From positions 1 through 64,000 of the forward strand of contig RFTU01000003.1 in the NCBI GenBank assembly GCA_009923315.1: DNA of 64,000 nucleotides, read 5' to 3'. Origin of the DNA: Betaproteobacteria bacterium (GTDB taxonomy: Bacteria > Pseudomonadota > Gammaproteobacteria > Burkholderiales > Burkholderiaceae_C). Positions within the stretch are counted from its first letter, which is position 1. Each line of letters begins with the position of its first letter. Positions 56,393 to 64,000 of this stretch are shown piece after piece. Under the pieces are notes generated by a model. That model did no database searches, was not told the DNA's origin, and worked only from the letters and a program-made list of their open reading frames with translations. Both the position numbers and the translations under genes were made by a program.

Positions 56393-57342
56393 GCCCGCTG
56401 GGCCCGCACCAGGGCATCGAGCTTGTCGGCGTCTGCGGCGAAGGCGCGAATGCCTTCGGCCAGCTTCTCCGTGGCCATCGCATCGGCATTGAGCGCGTAG
56501 CGGAAGGCCGCTTCATCGAAATGCACCCGCTGCTGAGCCTGTGCGCGCGCCGTATCGGAGCTGAGCTGTCGCGTCACCGGTTCCTCGCTACCCTGCAGCT
56601 GTGCCAGCAGCTCGGGGCTGATGGTCAACAGATCGCAGCCCGCCAGGGCCAGGATCTGCCCCACATTGCGGAAACTCGCCCCCATCACTTCGGTGTGGAT
56701 GTCGAAGTGCTTGTAGTAGTGGAAGATCTGCGCGACGGAGCGCACGCCCGGGTCGTTCACCCCGGCCATCGCGGCTTCGTCCCAGCCCGAGCCGGCTTGC
56801 TTCTTGGCCCAGTCATAGATGCGCCCGACAAAGGGCGAAATCAGCTGCACGCCGGCATCCCCGCAGGCCACCGCCTGGCAAAAGGCGAACAGCAAGGTGA
56901 GGTTGCAGTGGATCCCATCACGCTCCAATTCCGCCGCCGCCTGTATGCCCTCCCAGGTCGAGGCCACCTTGATCAGGACACGGTCTCTGCCCACACCGGC
57001 CGATTCGTACAGGGCCATGATGGCGCGGGCGCGTGCAGCGGTTGCCGCGCGGTCGAAGCTCAGTCGCGCGTCCACTTCGGTGCTCACGCGCCCGGGCACC
57101 ACCTTGAGAATCTCCAGACCAAAGCGCACCAACACCCGGTCGATCACTTGGGGCAGCGCAAGGCCGGGGTGGGCCGCGACCACTTCGGCCAACAAGGGCG
57201 CGTATTCGGGTTGCTGCACCGCCTTGAGGATCAAGGACGGGTTGGTGGTGGCGTCACGCGGCGCGAACTGCGCCAATTGCTTGAAGTTGCCGGTGTCGGC
57301 CACCACCGTGGTGTAGCGCCTGAGTTGTTCGAGTTGGTTCAT
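56389..57342 (-). CDS. tal: Transaldolase
   Basis: Moves a dihydroxyacetone unit between pentose-phosphate and glycolytic sugars. The 317-residue TalB-type enzyme has [12 protein letters not shown] near residue 30, the Schiff-base Lys in [11 protein letters not shown] and [11 protein letters not shown]. The start [11 protein letters not shown] fits the family; an ATG three bases upstream and others further up are less likely. It is divergent from zwf across a gap that holds the HexR palindrome. Confidence 0.97.
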   Translation of the reverse strand: MNQLEQLRRYTTVVADTGNFKQLAQFAPRDATTNPSLILKAVQQPEYAPLLAEVVAAHPGLALPQVIDRVLVRFGLEILKVVPGRVSTEVDARLSFDRAATAARARAIMALYESAGVGRDRVLIKVASTWEGIQAAAELERDGIHCNLTLLFAFCQAVACGDAGVQLISPFVGRIYDWAKKQAGSGWDEAAMAGVNDPGVRSVAQIFHYYKHFDIHTEVMGASFRNVGQILALAGCDLLTISPELLAQLQGSEEPVTRQLSSDTARAQAQQRVHFDEAAFRYALNADAMATEKLAEGIRAFAADADKLDALVRAQRA

Positions 57343-57393
57343 CATGGAGTGCATTGAATTGACCCGCGCATGAAACTCATGCATCATGCAAAT

Positions 57394-57408
57394 TGTAACT
57401 TTGTTACA
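57394..57408. promoter_or_regulatory. Candidate HexR operator between tal and zwf
   Basis: TGTAA-CTTTG-TTACA is a perfect 5-base inverted repeat matching the known HexR pattern (TGTAA, 5 bases, TTACA). It lies 52 bases from the tal start and 37 from the zwf start, and a HexR gene follows zwf. Control of both directions is inferred. Confidence 0.75.
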
Positions 57409-57444
57409 TCACCTCGGTGATCGATTCCCCCGCAGCGTGTCCTC

Positions 57445-58905
57445 ATGTCTTTTGATCTGATCCTGTTCGGCGGCACCGGCGACCTCACCTGGCGCAAGTT
57501 GATGCCCGCCCTGTTCCAAGCCTGGCGCCACCACAAGCTGCCCCCCGACGGACGAATTCTCGCCGTGGCGCGCGACGATCGCAGCGATGAGGCGTACCGC
57601 GCCTTCATCCGCGAGCGATTCTTTGAAGTCGAGTCAGCCAAGCAACCCAGCCAGGCGGAGTTCGATCGCTTCTCTGAATTGCTGCACTACCGACGCATGG
57701 ACCTGTCCCAGGCCCGCGACTATGAAGGCCTCCAAGACTGGGTGCAGGCGCGTGGTGCCCGCACCGTGGTGCTGTTCCTGGCCACCAGCCCCCACCTGTT
57801 CCCGCAGATCTGCCAACAGTTGGGCGCGGTGGGCCTCAACGGACCACACGTGCGGATGGTGCTGGAAAAGCCCCTGGGCCACGACCTGCAAAGCGCACAG
57901 GACATCAACCGCGCCGTGGCCAGCGCCTTCACCGAGCGCCAGGCCCTGCGCATCGACCACTACCTGGGCAAGCCCGCGGTACAAAACCTCTCGGCGCTGC
58001 GATTCGGCAACGCGCTGTTCGAACCGCTTTGGCGACGCGAATCCATCTCCAACATCCAGATCACGCTGGCTGAGAGCATCGGCGTGGGCAGCCGGGGTGA
58101 CTTCTACGAGCGCACCGGCGCCCTGCGCGACATGATCCAAAACCATGCGCTGCAGTTGCTGACGATGATCGCCATGGAGCCGCCCCCATCCAACGATGCC
58201 GATGCGATCCGCGACGAAAAGCTCAAGGTCCTGAAGTCGCTCAAGCCCTTCAACGCCGAGACCGTGGTGCGTGATGTCGTACGCGGACAGTACCGCGCCG
58301 GCATGATCGAAGGCCAGAAGGTCTCGGGCTACCTCGAAGAGCCCAAGGTACCGCCGGACAGTTGCTGCGAAACCTTTGTGGCCCTGCGCACCGAGGTGCA
58401 GAACTGGCGGTGGGCTGGTGTGCCCTTCTATCTGCGCACCGGCAAGCGGCTGGCCGCCCGCGAAGCCCAGATCGTGGTGAACTTTCGCCCGGTGCCGCAC
58501 CCGATCTTCCCGGGCGCCGCGCGTGCCAACAAACTCGTCATCAAGCTGCAGCCGGAAGATGGCTTGGAGTTGCATCTCATGGCGGCCAAGGGTGGATTGG
58601 GCCCGGGCGGCAGCGGCACCGAGCAACTTTCACCCGTGTCGCTGGACCTGGACTTCGACAAGGCCTTCCCGACCGACCGCATCGGTGCCTACGAACGGTT
58701 GCTGCTGGATGCGCTGGCCGGTCGATTGAACCTCTTCGTGCGCAGCGATGAGCAGGAACAGGCCTGGCGCTGGGTGGAGCCCATCCTGAACCATTGGGCC
58801 CAAGACGCCGAAGGCCCGCGCCCTTATGTGGCCGGCAGTTGGGGCCCACCTGCAGCCAGCGCCCTGGTGGCGCGTGACGGCCACGCGTGGGCCGAAGAGC
58901 AGTAA
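57445..58905 (+). CDS. zwf: Glucose-6-phosphate 1-dehydrogenase
   Basis: NADP-linked first step of the pentose-phosphate and Entner-Doudoroff routes. The 486-residue protein has the nucleotide loop LFGGTGDLTWRKLMPAL, the catalytic motif RIDHYLGKPAVQN and EKPLGHDLQSA. The ATG at MSFDLILFGG is standard. hexR follows 18 bases downstream. No pgl, edd or eda gene is in the window. Confidence 0.98.
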   Translation: MSFDLILFGGTGDLTWRKLMPALFQAWRHHKLPPDGRILAVARDDRSDEAYRAFIRERFFEVESAKQPSQAEFDRFSELLHYRRMDLSQARDYEGLQDWVQARGARTVVLFLATSPHLFPQICQQLGAVGLNGPHVRMVLEKPLGHDLQSAQDINRAVASAFTERQALRIDHYLGKPAVQNLSALRFGNALFEPLWRRESISNIQITLAESIGVGSRGDFYERTGALRDMIQNHALQLLTMIAMEPPPSNDADAIRDEKLKVLKSLKPFNAETVVRDVVRGQYRAGMIEGQKVSGYLEEPKVPPDSCCETFVALRTEVQNWRWAGVPFYLRTGKRLAAREAQIVVNFRPVPHPIFPGAARANKLVIKLQPEDGLELHLMAAKGGLGPGGSGTEQLSPVSLDLDFDKAFPTDRIGAYERLLLDALAGRLNLFVRSDEQEQAWRWVEPILNHWAQDAEGPRPYVAGSWGPPAASALVARDGHAWAEEQ

Positions 58906-58923
58906 GCCAAGAAAGCCGTTGCG

Positions 58924-59799
58924 ATGAGCCTGATCGACCGCATCCGCGCCTCACTGCCGGCCCTGCCGCCAGCCGAGCAACGTGTGGCCAAACTCGTGCT
59001 GGCCGATCCGCGCAGCTTTGCCAGTCTGCCCGTGGTGGAACTGGCCGAGCGGGCTCATGTGAGCAAGCCCACCGTGGTGCGCTTTTGCCGCAGTGTGGGG
59101 TATGACGGTCTGGCCGACTTCAAGCTCAAGCTGGCCGGCACGGTCAACGAGGGCGTTCCCTTTGTCCACCGGGCGGTCGATGAAGACGACAAACCGCACG
59201 ACATCGTGGTCAAGGTCATCGACAACGCCGTCAGTGCCCTGCTGCGCTATCGCAATGAAGCCGCCGATCACGCCTTCGACTTGGCGATCGAGGCCTTGAC
59301 CCGGGCCTGCCGCCAAAAAGGCCGCATCGAGTTCTATGGGGTGGGCAATTCGGGCATCGTGGCGCAGGACGCCCAGCACAAGTTCTTCCGCCTGGGCGTC
59401 ACCGCCACTGCCATCAGCGATGGCCATGTGCAGGTGATGAGCGCCACCATGCTGGGCCCGGGAGATTGCGCCGTGGTGTTCTCCAATTCAGGCCGCAGCC
59501 GCGACCTGTTGGACGCCGAGGACATCGCCCATCGCAAAGGCGCCACCACGATCTTGATCACCGCCAGCGCCTCACCCTTGGCGCATGTGGCCAATGGGCA
59601 CAACCGGCTGCTGCTGGCCGCTGACCATCCCGAGGACCACGACCGTTACAGCCCCATGGTCTCCAGGCTGTTGCACCTGACCATCGTCGACATCCTCACC
59701 ACCGGGGTGGCCTTGCGCTTGGGGCCCGACATGCGCGGTCCCTTGCAGGAGATCAAGCGCAACCTGCGGGCGCGGCGCTATCTGCCCGGCGCCCGCTAG
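58924..59799 (+). CDS. hexR: RpiR-family regulator HexR
   Basis: The 291-residue regulator has an N-terminal RpiR-type HTH (VVELAERAHVSKPTVVRFCRSVG, key SKPTVVRFCR) and a C-terminal SIS sugar-phosphate domain (IEFYGVGNSGIVAQDAQ and VVFSNSGRSRDLLD). HexR responds to 2-keto-3-deoxy-6-phosphogluconate in proteobacteria. The position after zwf and the palindrome before zwf support the name. Its TAG stop shares the tetranucleotide CTAG with the stop of convergent mlaB. Confidence 0.93.
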   Translation: MSLIDRIRASLPALPPAEQRVAKLVLADPRSFASLPVVELAERAHVSKPTVVRFCRSVGYDGLADFKLKLAGTVNEGVPFVHRAVDEDDKPHDIVVKVIDNAVSALLRYRNEAADHAFDLAIEALTRACRQKGRIEFYGVGNSGIVAQDAQHKFFRLGVTATAISDGHVQVMSATMLGPGDCAVVFSNSGRSRDLLDAEDIAHRKGATTILITASASPLAHVANGHNRLLLAADHPEDHDRYSPMVSRLLHLTIVDILTTGVALRLGPDMRGPLQEIKRNLRARRYLPGAR

Positions 59800-60083
59800 A
59801 CCTGCACGCCGAACAACTCGGCCACGCCGTACAGCGACATCAGGGCAGCCAACTGGGGCGGCACCGCGTCCAGGGACAGCGCCATGCCACGCGCCTGGAC
59901 CAGCCGACGGCACTGCAACAGCACCGCAATGGCCGCAGTGTCGAGCTCTCCAAGGGCAGCAGCGTCCAGATGAACGGTCGGCCCGCTGCTGCGGCTCAGG
60001 GCCTCCTGCAGACCACCGAGCACCGCGGTGGCCTCCTGCATCGTCAGCCGGGATGGCAGTTCGAGCCTCACGCCGAGCCTCAC
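59796..60083 (-). CDS. mlaB: STAS-domain protein MlaB
   Basis: Small cytoplasmic partner of the MlaFE ABC transporter. The 95-residue product has the STAS pattern with TVHLDAAALGELDTAAIAVLL (key D-x-S/T-like position as DTAA). The likely start is a GTG overlapping the mlaC stop (GTGA); a second GTG 12 bases further in lies in a short tandem duplication. It is the last gene of the mla operon and converges with hexR. Confidence 0.88.
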   Translation of the reverse strand: MRLGVRLELPSRLTMQEATAVLGGLQEALSRSSGPTVHLDAAALGELDTAAIAVLLQCRRLVQARGMALSLDAVPPQLAALMSLYGVAELFGVQV

Positions 60084-60778
60084 GCCTTGGACGCGCCCTT
60101 GTTGCGCTCGGCCAGCTTGTTGATCAGGCCATCGATGCCCGAGGTACCGATCTCCTGCGCGAAGCTCGAGCGGTACTGCTCCACCAGCCAAATACCCAGG
60201 ACATTGAAGTCAAACACCTTCCAGCCCGTTCCGGATCGCTCCAGACGATAGTCCAGCTGGATCGGATCACCACGGCCCTTGATTTCGGTGCGCACCACCA
60301 CTTCGGTGTCGCCCGGATTGGCGCGCATGGGCTTGAGCGTGACCGCCTGATCCTTCACCTGAGCCAGCGCCCCCGAGTAGGTGCGCACCAGCAAGACCTT
60401 GAACTCTTCTTGCAGACGCTTCTGCTGCTCGGGCGTGGCCGTGCGCCAGTGGCGTCCCACTGCCGAAGCCGTCATGCGCTGGAAGTTGACATGCGGCATC
60501 ACCTTGGAGTCGACCAGGGCCATCACGCGAGCGGTGTCGCCAGCCTGGATGGCCTTGTCGGACTTCACGGTGTTGAGCACCTCGGTGGACAGATCCAGGA
60601 TGAAGGCGTCCGGCGCGGTTGCCGCCGTTGCCGGCGGGCTGGCCGCCGCTTGCGCACGGGCATCAGAGCCGGGCAACACCACCGCCGCCGTGCACGCGAG
60701 CGCGGCGGAAACGACCGCCCAACGGGTAGGGGCGGACAAGGACCACAAACGAATCAGGGCTGGGAGGTTCATCTTCAC
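60080..60778 (-). CDS. mlaC: Periplasmic phospholipid-binding protein MlaC
   Basis: Shuttles phospholipid between the MlaA complex and MlaFEDB. The 232-residue product has a signal peptide (VVSAALACTAAVVLPGSDARA) and the Tgt2/MlaC domain (VMPHVNFQRMTASAVGRHWR and VFDFNVLGIWLVEQYRSSF). A GTG overlapping the mlaA stop is taken as start; an ATG two codons on is also possible. Confidence 0.94.
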   Translation of the reverse strand: MKMNLPALIRLWSLSAPTRWAVVSAALACTAAVVLPGSDARAQAAASPPATAATAPDAFILDLSTEVLNTVKSDKAIQAGDTARVMALVDSKVMPHVNFQRMTASAVGRHWRTATPEQQKRLQEEFKVLLVRTYSGALAQVKDQAVTLKPMRANPGDTEVVVRTEIKGRGDPIQLDYRLERSGTGWKVFDFNVLGIWLVEQYRSSFAQEIGTSGIDGLINKLAERNKGASKA

Positions 60779-61584
60779 TCTGGTGCCTCGGTCTCCAAGG
60801 GCAGCTGGTCTTCATCTGAAACGGGCGGGTTGCCATCGTAGACAAGACTGCGCCGCCGCGTGAGATAGGCATCGCGCACGAAGGTGTATTTATCAAGTGC
60901 CACGGTGTCCAGCATGCGCGTAAAGGGCAGCGCGTCCGTCCGAGCATCCGTCAGCCGCAAACCGGTCCAGCGCCACTTCTGCGGCGCATCGCTGGGGTAG
61001 ACGGCCGAGTTGTAGGCCGTATCCAGCGTGAAGCCGATCGCGTCGCGCATCGTCGAGGGACCAAACAGGGGCAGCACCACATAGGGGCCGGCGGGAACCC
61101 CCCAGCGGCCCAGGGTCTGGCCGATGTCCTCGCTCTGGCGTTCCAGACCGGCCTCGGTGGCCACGTCCAGCAGACCACCGAGCCCGAAAACGGTGTTGAT
61201 GGCCACCCGCATGGTCATTTCGGCCGCTCGGGTGCCCTTGCCCTGCAGGACGAGGTTGACCGTGGACCATGCATCCGAAACGTTGCCCAAGGCGTTGCCC
61301 ACGCCGCTGCGGATGGGCTTGGGCACCGCTGCCTCATAAACCTCGGCCACTGGCTTGATCAGGAAATGGTCGACAACACCGTTGAACAGAAAGACCGTGC
61401 GGTTGACGCGCTCGAACGGGTCATGGGCCGGCGCAGCAGCAGCGCGCGGTGAGCCCTCGGCACGAGACTTCGATGATGACCCGGGCTCGGCCGCCAGGGC
61501 CAGGCCGTGACCCGCCATCAGCAGGCCCGCGACGACCAGCGCGGGTCTCGACACCACCCATCGGGTCCACAGGGTCGGCCTCAT
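60775..61584 (-). CDS. mlaA: MlaA (VacJ) family protein without a lipobox
   Basis: MlaA sits in the outer membrane and removes phospholipid from its outer leaflet. The 269-residue protein has the mature-domain start DPFERVNRTVFLFNGVVD (key DPFE-x-x-NR) and the typical VVLPLFGPSTMRDAIGF (key LPLFGPS). Its N terminus is VVAGLLMAGHGLALAA, an ordinary signal peptide: where most MlaA proteins have LAGC, there is no Cys, and none occurs nearby. It would be cleaved by signal peptidase I, not lipidated. Confidence 0.94.
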   Translation of the reverse strand: MRPTLWTRWVVSRPALVVAGLLMAGHGLALAAEPGSSSKSRAEGSPRAAAAPAHDPFERVNRTVFLFNGVVDHFLIKPVAEVYEAAVPKPIRSGVGNALGNVSDAWSTVNLVLQGKGTRAAEMTMRVAINTVFGLGGLLDVATEAGLERQSEDIGQTLGRWGVPAGPYVVLPLFGPSTMRDAIGFTLDTAYNSAVYPSDAPQKWRWTGLRLTDARTDALPFTRMLDTVALDKYTFVRDAYLTRRRSLVYDGNPPVSDEDQLPLETEAPE

Positions 61585-62054
61585 TTCGACGACCCCGAGC
61601 CCTCGGCGGCTTTGTTGAACAAGAACTGTCCGATCAGGTTTTCCAGGATCACCGCCGATTGCGTCGAGGTGATCACGTCTCCGGCCACCAGGTTCTTTTC
61701 ATCTCCGCCAGGCTCGATTCCGATGAACTGGTCCCCCAAGAGACCCGAGGTCAAGATCTTGGCCGAAGAATCGCGCGGAAACTGCACATCGGTGTTCAGC
61801 TCCATCGTCACCACCCCCTGAAACGTCTTGGGGTCCAGTCCGATGGACTTCACACGCCCCACGGTCACACCCGCGCTTCGCACCGGAGCCCGTGGCTTGA
61901 GGCCTCCGATGTTGTCAAAGCGCGCCGTCAACACATAACCCTTGCCCTCACCGAAACTGGCCAGGTTGGCCGCCTTCAGCGAAAGAAACAGCAGGCCGAG
62001 CAAGCCCAGCAGCACGAAGCAGCCGACCATGACTTCAATGCCCTTTTTGTTCAT
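61581..62054 (-). CDS. mlaD: MCE-domain protein MlaD
   Basis: The 157-residue protein has one N-terminal membrane helix (MVGCFVLLGLLGLLFLSL) and a periplasmic MCE domain (FDNIGGLKPRAPVRSAGVTVG, key PVRxxGVxVG). MlaD forms a hexamer on top of MlaFE and guides phospholipid through its pore. Overlap with mlaA (ATGA) and 35 bases from mlaE. Confidence 0.96.
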   Translation of the reverse strand: MNKKGIEVMVGCFVLLGLLGLLFLSLKAANLASFGEGKGYVLTARFDNIGGLKPRAPVRSAGVTVGRVKSIGLDPKTFQGVVTMELNTDVQFPRDSSAKILTSGLLGDQFIGIEPGGDEKNLVAGDVITSTQSAVILENLIGQFLFNKAAEGSGSSK

Positions 62055-62089
62055 TCCTCATTCCCCATCGCGCCCAGCGGCCTGCGGCT

Positions 62090-62884
62090 TCAAGGCGTTG
62101 AAAACATCAAGGCGGTGAGCACGAAGTCCATGCCCAACACCGACAGCGACGAAATCACCACCGTACGCGTGGTGGCGTAGGCCACACCTTCTGGCGTGGC
62201 TTGGGTCTCGTGACCTTGGTACAGCGCAACTGCCGTGCAGATCACGCCGAACACGAAACTCTTGACGATCCCGTTGCCCACATCGCGCCAAACATCCACG
62301 CGCGACTGCATCAAGGACCAGAAGTTGCCCGCATCCAGGCCGATCAGGCCCACCGCGACCGCCCAAGCCCCCAAGATGCCGATGGCCGAGAACAGGCCGG
62401 CCAACAAGGGCATGGAAATGACCCCGGCGATGAAACGGGGGGCGAGCACGCGGCTGCGCGGATCCACCGCCATCATCTCCATGGCCGAGAGCTGCTCACC
62501 CGCCTTCATCAGTCCGATTTCAGCGGTCAGCGACGTCCCGGCGCGACCCGCGAACAACAAGGCCGCCACCACCGGTCCCAATTCCCGCACCAAGGCCAGG
62601 TTGACGATCAGACCCAGCGATTCGGTGGCGCCATAGGTGACCAGGGCGTAGTACATCTGCAGAGCCAACACGAAACCCACCGACAGGCCAGAGGCCAGGA
62701 TGATCACCAGGGAGCGGTTCCCGATGGCATGGATCTGGTTGACCACCAGACCAAAGCGCTGCAAGGCGGCCGGACTGTGCCACAGCAGGTCGCGGAAAAA
62801 GAAGGCTGCGTGGCCGAAGCCCTGCACCACCTTGAGCGCCGAACCGCCGAGTCGTTGAAGTGCGGAAGTCGAATCCAAGGTCAC
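62090..62884 (-). CDS. mlaE: Phospholipid ABC transporter permease MlaE
   Basis: The 264-residue permease has about five membrane helices and the DUF140/MlaE motifs LVRELGPVVAALLFAGRAG and AEIGLMKAGEQLSAMEMM (key EIG-M and EQ-DA-like). The GTG start reading MTLDSTSAL overlaps the mlaF stop (GTGA) and is preferred to longer frames. Confidence 0.96.
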   Translation of the reverse strand: MTLDSTSALQRLGGSALKVVQGFGHAAFFFRDLLWHSPAALQRFGLVVNQIHAIGNRSLVIILASGLSVGFVLALQMYYALVTYGATESLGLIVNLALVRELGPVVAALLFAGRAGTSLTAEIGLMKAGEQLSAMEMMAVDPRSRVLAPRFIAGVISMPLLAGLFSAIGILGAWAVAVGLIGLDAGNFWSLMQSRVDVWRDVGNGIVKSFVFGVICTAVALYQGHETQATPEGVAYATTRTVVISSLSVLGMDFVLTALMFSTP

Positions 62885-63687
62885 GCCTCCACGCCGAAGT
62901 CGGCTTCGAGGCTGGGCGCCGGGTAGTGGAACTTCACCGGTCCGTCGGGTTCCCCGCGCACAAACTGGCGCACCTCGGGGTCGCTGGAGCCCATGAGTTC
63001 GGCCGGCGTGCCCTGGGCCACGATGCGCCCTCCGTTGGCCATCAGCACGACATGGTCGCTGATGGCCATGCATTCGGGCACATCGTGCGACACCACGAGG
63101 GATGTGCTGCGGGTGATGTCGTTGAGCTTGCGAATCAGGTTGGCCGCCACGCCCATGGAAATCAGGTCCAGCCCCGCAAAGGGCTCGTCGTACATGATGA
63201 GCTCCGGGTCCAGCGCAATCGCCCGGGCCAAGGCGATGCGGCGCGCCATGCCGCCCGACACCTCGGAAATCTTCAGGCTGGCGGCCCCCCGCAGGCCTAC
63301 CGCGTGCAGCTTGAGCAGCACGATATCCCGGATCAGGGCCTCGGGCAGGTCCGTGTGCTCGCGCAGCGGGAAGGCCACGTTCTCGAACACCGTGAGGTCG
63401 GTAAACAGGGCGCCGAATTGGAACAACATGCCCATGCGCCGCCGCAGACGCAGCAACTGCGCTCGGTCCCGGGCGTTCACCACTTCACCATCGAACACCA
63501 CACGACCGCCGTTGGCGGCGTGAATCCCGCCGATCAGCCGCAGCAGGGTGGTCTTGCCACAACCCGACCCGCCCAGGATGGCCGTGACTTTGCCGCGCGG
63601 AAAGCGCAGCGTGATGTCGTTCAGGATGAGCCGGCTGGGGTCATATCCGAAACGGACACCGTCGATCTCGATCAGGTCGTCGGTCAC
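62881..63687 (-). CDS. mlaF: Phospholipid ABC transporter ATPase MlaF
   Basis: The 268-residue ATPase has Walker A LGGSGCGKTTLLRLIGG, the MlaF-type signature SEVSGGMARRIALARAI, Walker B LIMYDEPFAGLD and H-loop VSHDVPE. The GTG codon is used as start; a TTG directly before it is also in frame. First gene of mlaFEDACB, all tightly packed; gltD lies 107 bases upstream. Confidence 0.96.
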   Translation of the reverse strand: MTDDLIEIDGVRFGYDPSRLILNDITLRFPRGKVTAILGGSGCGKTTLLRLIGGIHAANGGRVVFDGEVVNARDRAQLLRLRRRMGMLFQFGALFTDLTVFENVAFPLREHTDLPEALIRDIVLLKLHAVGLRGAASLKISEVSGGMARRIALARAIALDPELIMYDEPFAGLDLISMGVAANLIRKLNDITRSTSLVVSHDVPECMAISDHVVLMANGGRIVAQGTPAELMGSSDPEVRQFVRGEPDGPVKFHYPAPSLEADFGVEA

Positions 63688-63793
63688 CAAGGCGTGGTCG
63701 TCTCAAGAGGCAAACGCAACATTGTGTCACGGGGCTTGAAAACGTTCCGGGTTTCCCCGCATAAGCCTCGACTGCCCCAGGAGACGGCGACGC

Positions 63794-64000
63794 TCAGCGC
63801 GGCAGGTCGGAAGTGCCCATCAGGAACTCGTCGACCGCCCGGGCGGCTTGCCGGCCTTCCCGGATCGCCCACACCACCAGACTCTGGCCACGACGCATGT
63901 CCCCCGCGGCGAACACCTTGGCCACGTTCGTGGCGTATCCACCGCTGAAGTCGGTGCTGGCGCGCGCATTGCCACGGTTGTCCTTGTCCACGCCGAACGA
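63794..64000 (-). CDS. gltD: Glutamate synthase small subunit, C-terminal part
   Basis: Only the last 68 residues are in the window: they read [11 protein letters not shown] and then [41 protein letters not shown], whose key part [17 protein letters not shown] is the FAD-binding GD motif of GltD. The 5' part lies beyond base 64000. GltD reduces GltB with NADPH in ammonia assimilation. Placement before mlaF is usual in Burkholderiales. Confidence 0.95.
   Translation of the reverse strand, partial: SFGVDKDNRGNARASTDFSGGYATNVAKVFAAGDMRRGQSLVVWAIREGRQAARAVDEFLMGTSDLPR

Overview
The window reads as chromosome of a high-GC betaproteobacterium of the order Burkholderiales, probably near the Comamonadaceae/Sphaerotilaceae. 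The reasons are gene content and order: gltD-mlaFEDACB, murA-hisGDCBHAF, hrcA/nadK-recN, fpg-TPR-lolB-ispE-tRNA(Gln)-prs-rplY-pth, a short HisG, accBC-prmA followed by a DUF3426 protein, and an orphan Bug-type (TctC) binding protein. No insertion sequence, prophage, CRISPR array or rRNA operon is visible. Both window ends cut a gene (a TlpA-like protein at base 1, gltD at base 64000).

1-8.5 kb is mostly housekeeping: thioredoxin-like protein, accB-accC, prmA, a zinc-ribbon membrane protein and a PfkB-type kinase on the plus strand; then lipase-tdk and selO on the minus strand. 8.6-25.4 kb is the accessory part. It has an aldo/keto reductase, two secreted esterases, a TetR regulator divergent from a compact six-gene operon (metallo-hydrolase, GST, SDR with an altered active site, a cysteine-free glutaredoxin-like protein, an ABA4-like protein and a second membrane protein), a gene-poor stretch with a hairpin element and a small broken gene, a 3-hydroxybenzoate/gentisate degradation locus with its MarR regulator and a Bug protein, then single genes (hydrolase, NmrA-like, GNAT), a CAU tRNA, SemiSWEET and an Mpo1-like gene.

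25.4-41 kb returns to core genes: hrcA divergent from nadK-recN-rapZ-LON, mutM-mutY, the TPR-lolB-ispE operon, tRNA-Gln, prs, rplY and pth, and a ferredoxin-coaD-rsmD group. 41-50.3 kb is one long minus-strand array: ABC transporter, bolA/ibaG, murA and hisGDCBHAF (hisI and hisE are not next to it). 50.3-59.8 kb holds an aminopeptidase, a molybdopterin oxidoreductase with an apparent internal deletion, an M20 amidohydrolase, and a sugar-phosphate block (tal-pgi divergent from zwf-hexR) with a good HexR palindrome between the divergent genes. 59.8-63.7 kb is the complete mla phospholipid-transport operon, followed by the end of gltD.

How the parts work together: AccB/AccC supply carboxybiotin for malonyl-CoA; the gentisate locus takes 3-hydroxybenzoate to central metabolites under a MarR repressor whose candidate operator occurs before both the hydroxylase and the Bug gene; HexR likely ties zwf and tal-pgi to 2-keto-3-deoxy-6-phosphogluconate levels; MlaFEDB, MlaC and MlaA move phospholipid between outer and inner membranes. 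I see no clear new defence or mobile system. The best candidate for something undescribed is the TetR-controlled operon at 12.5-16.4 kb, because two of its soluble products keep a redox-enzyme fold but have lost the usual catalytic residues.
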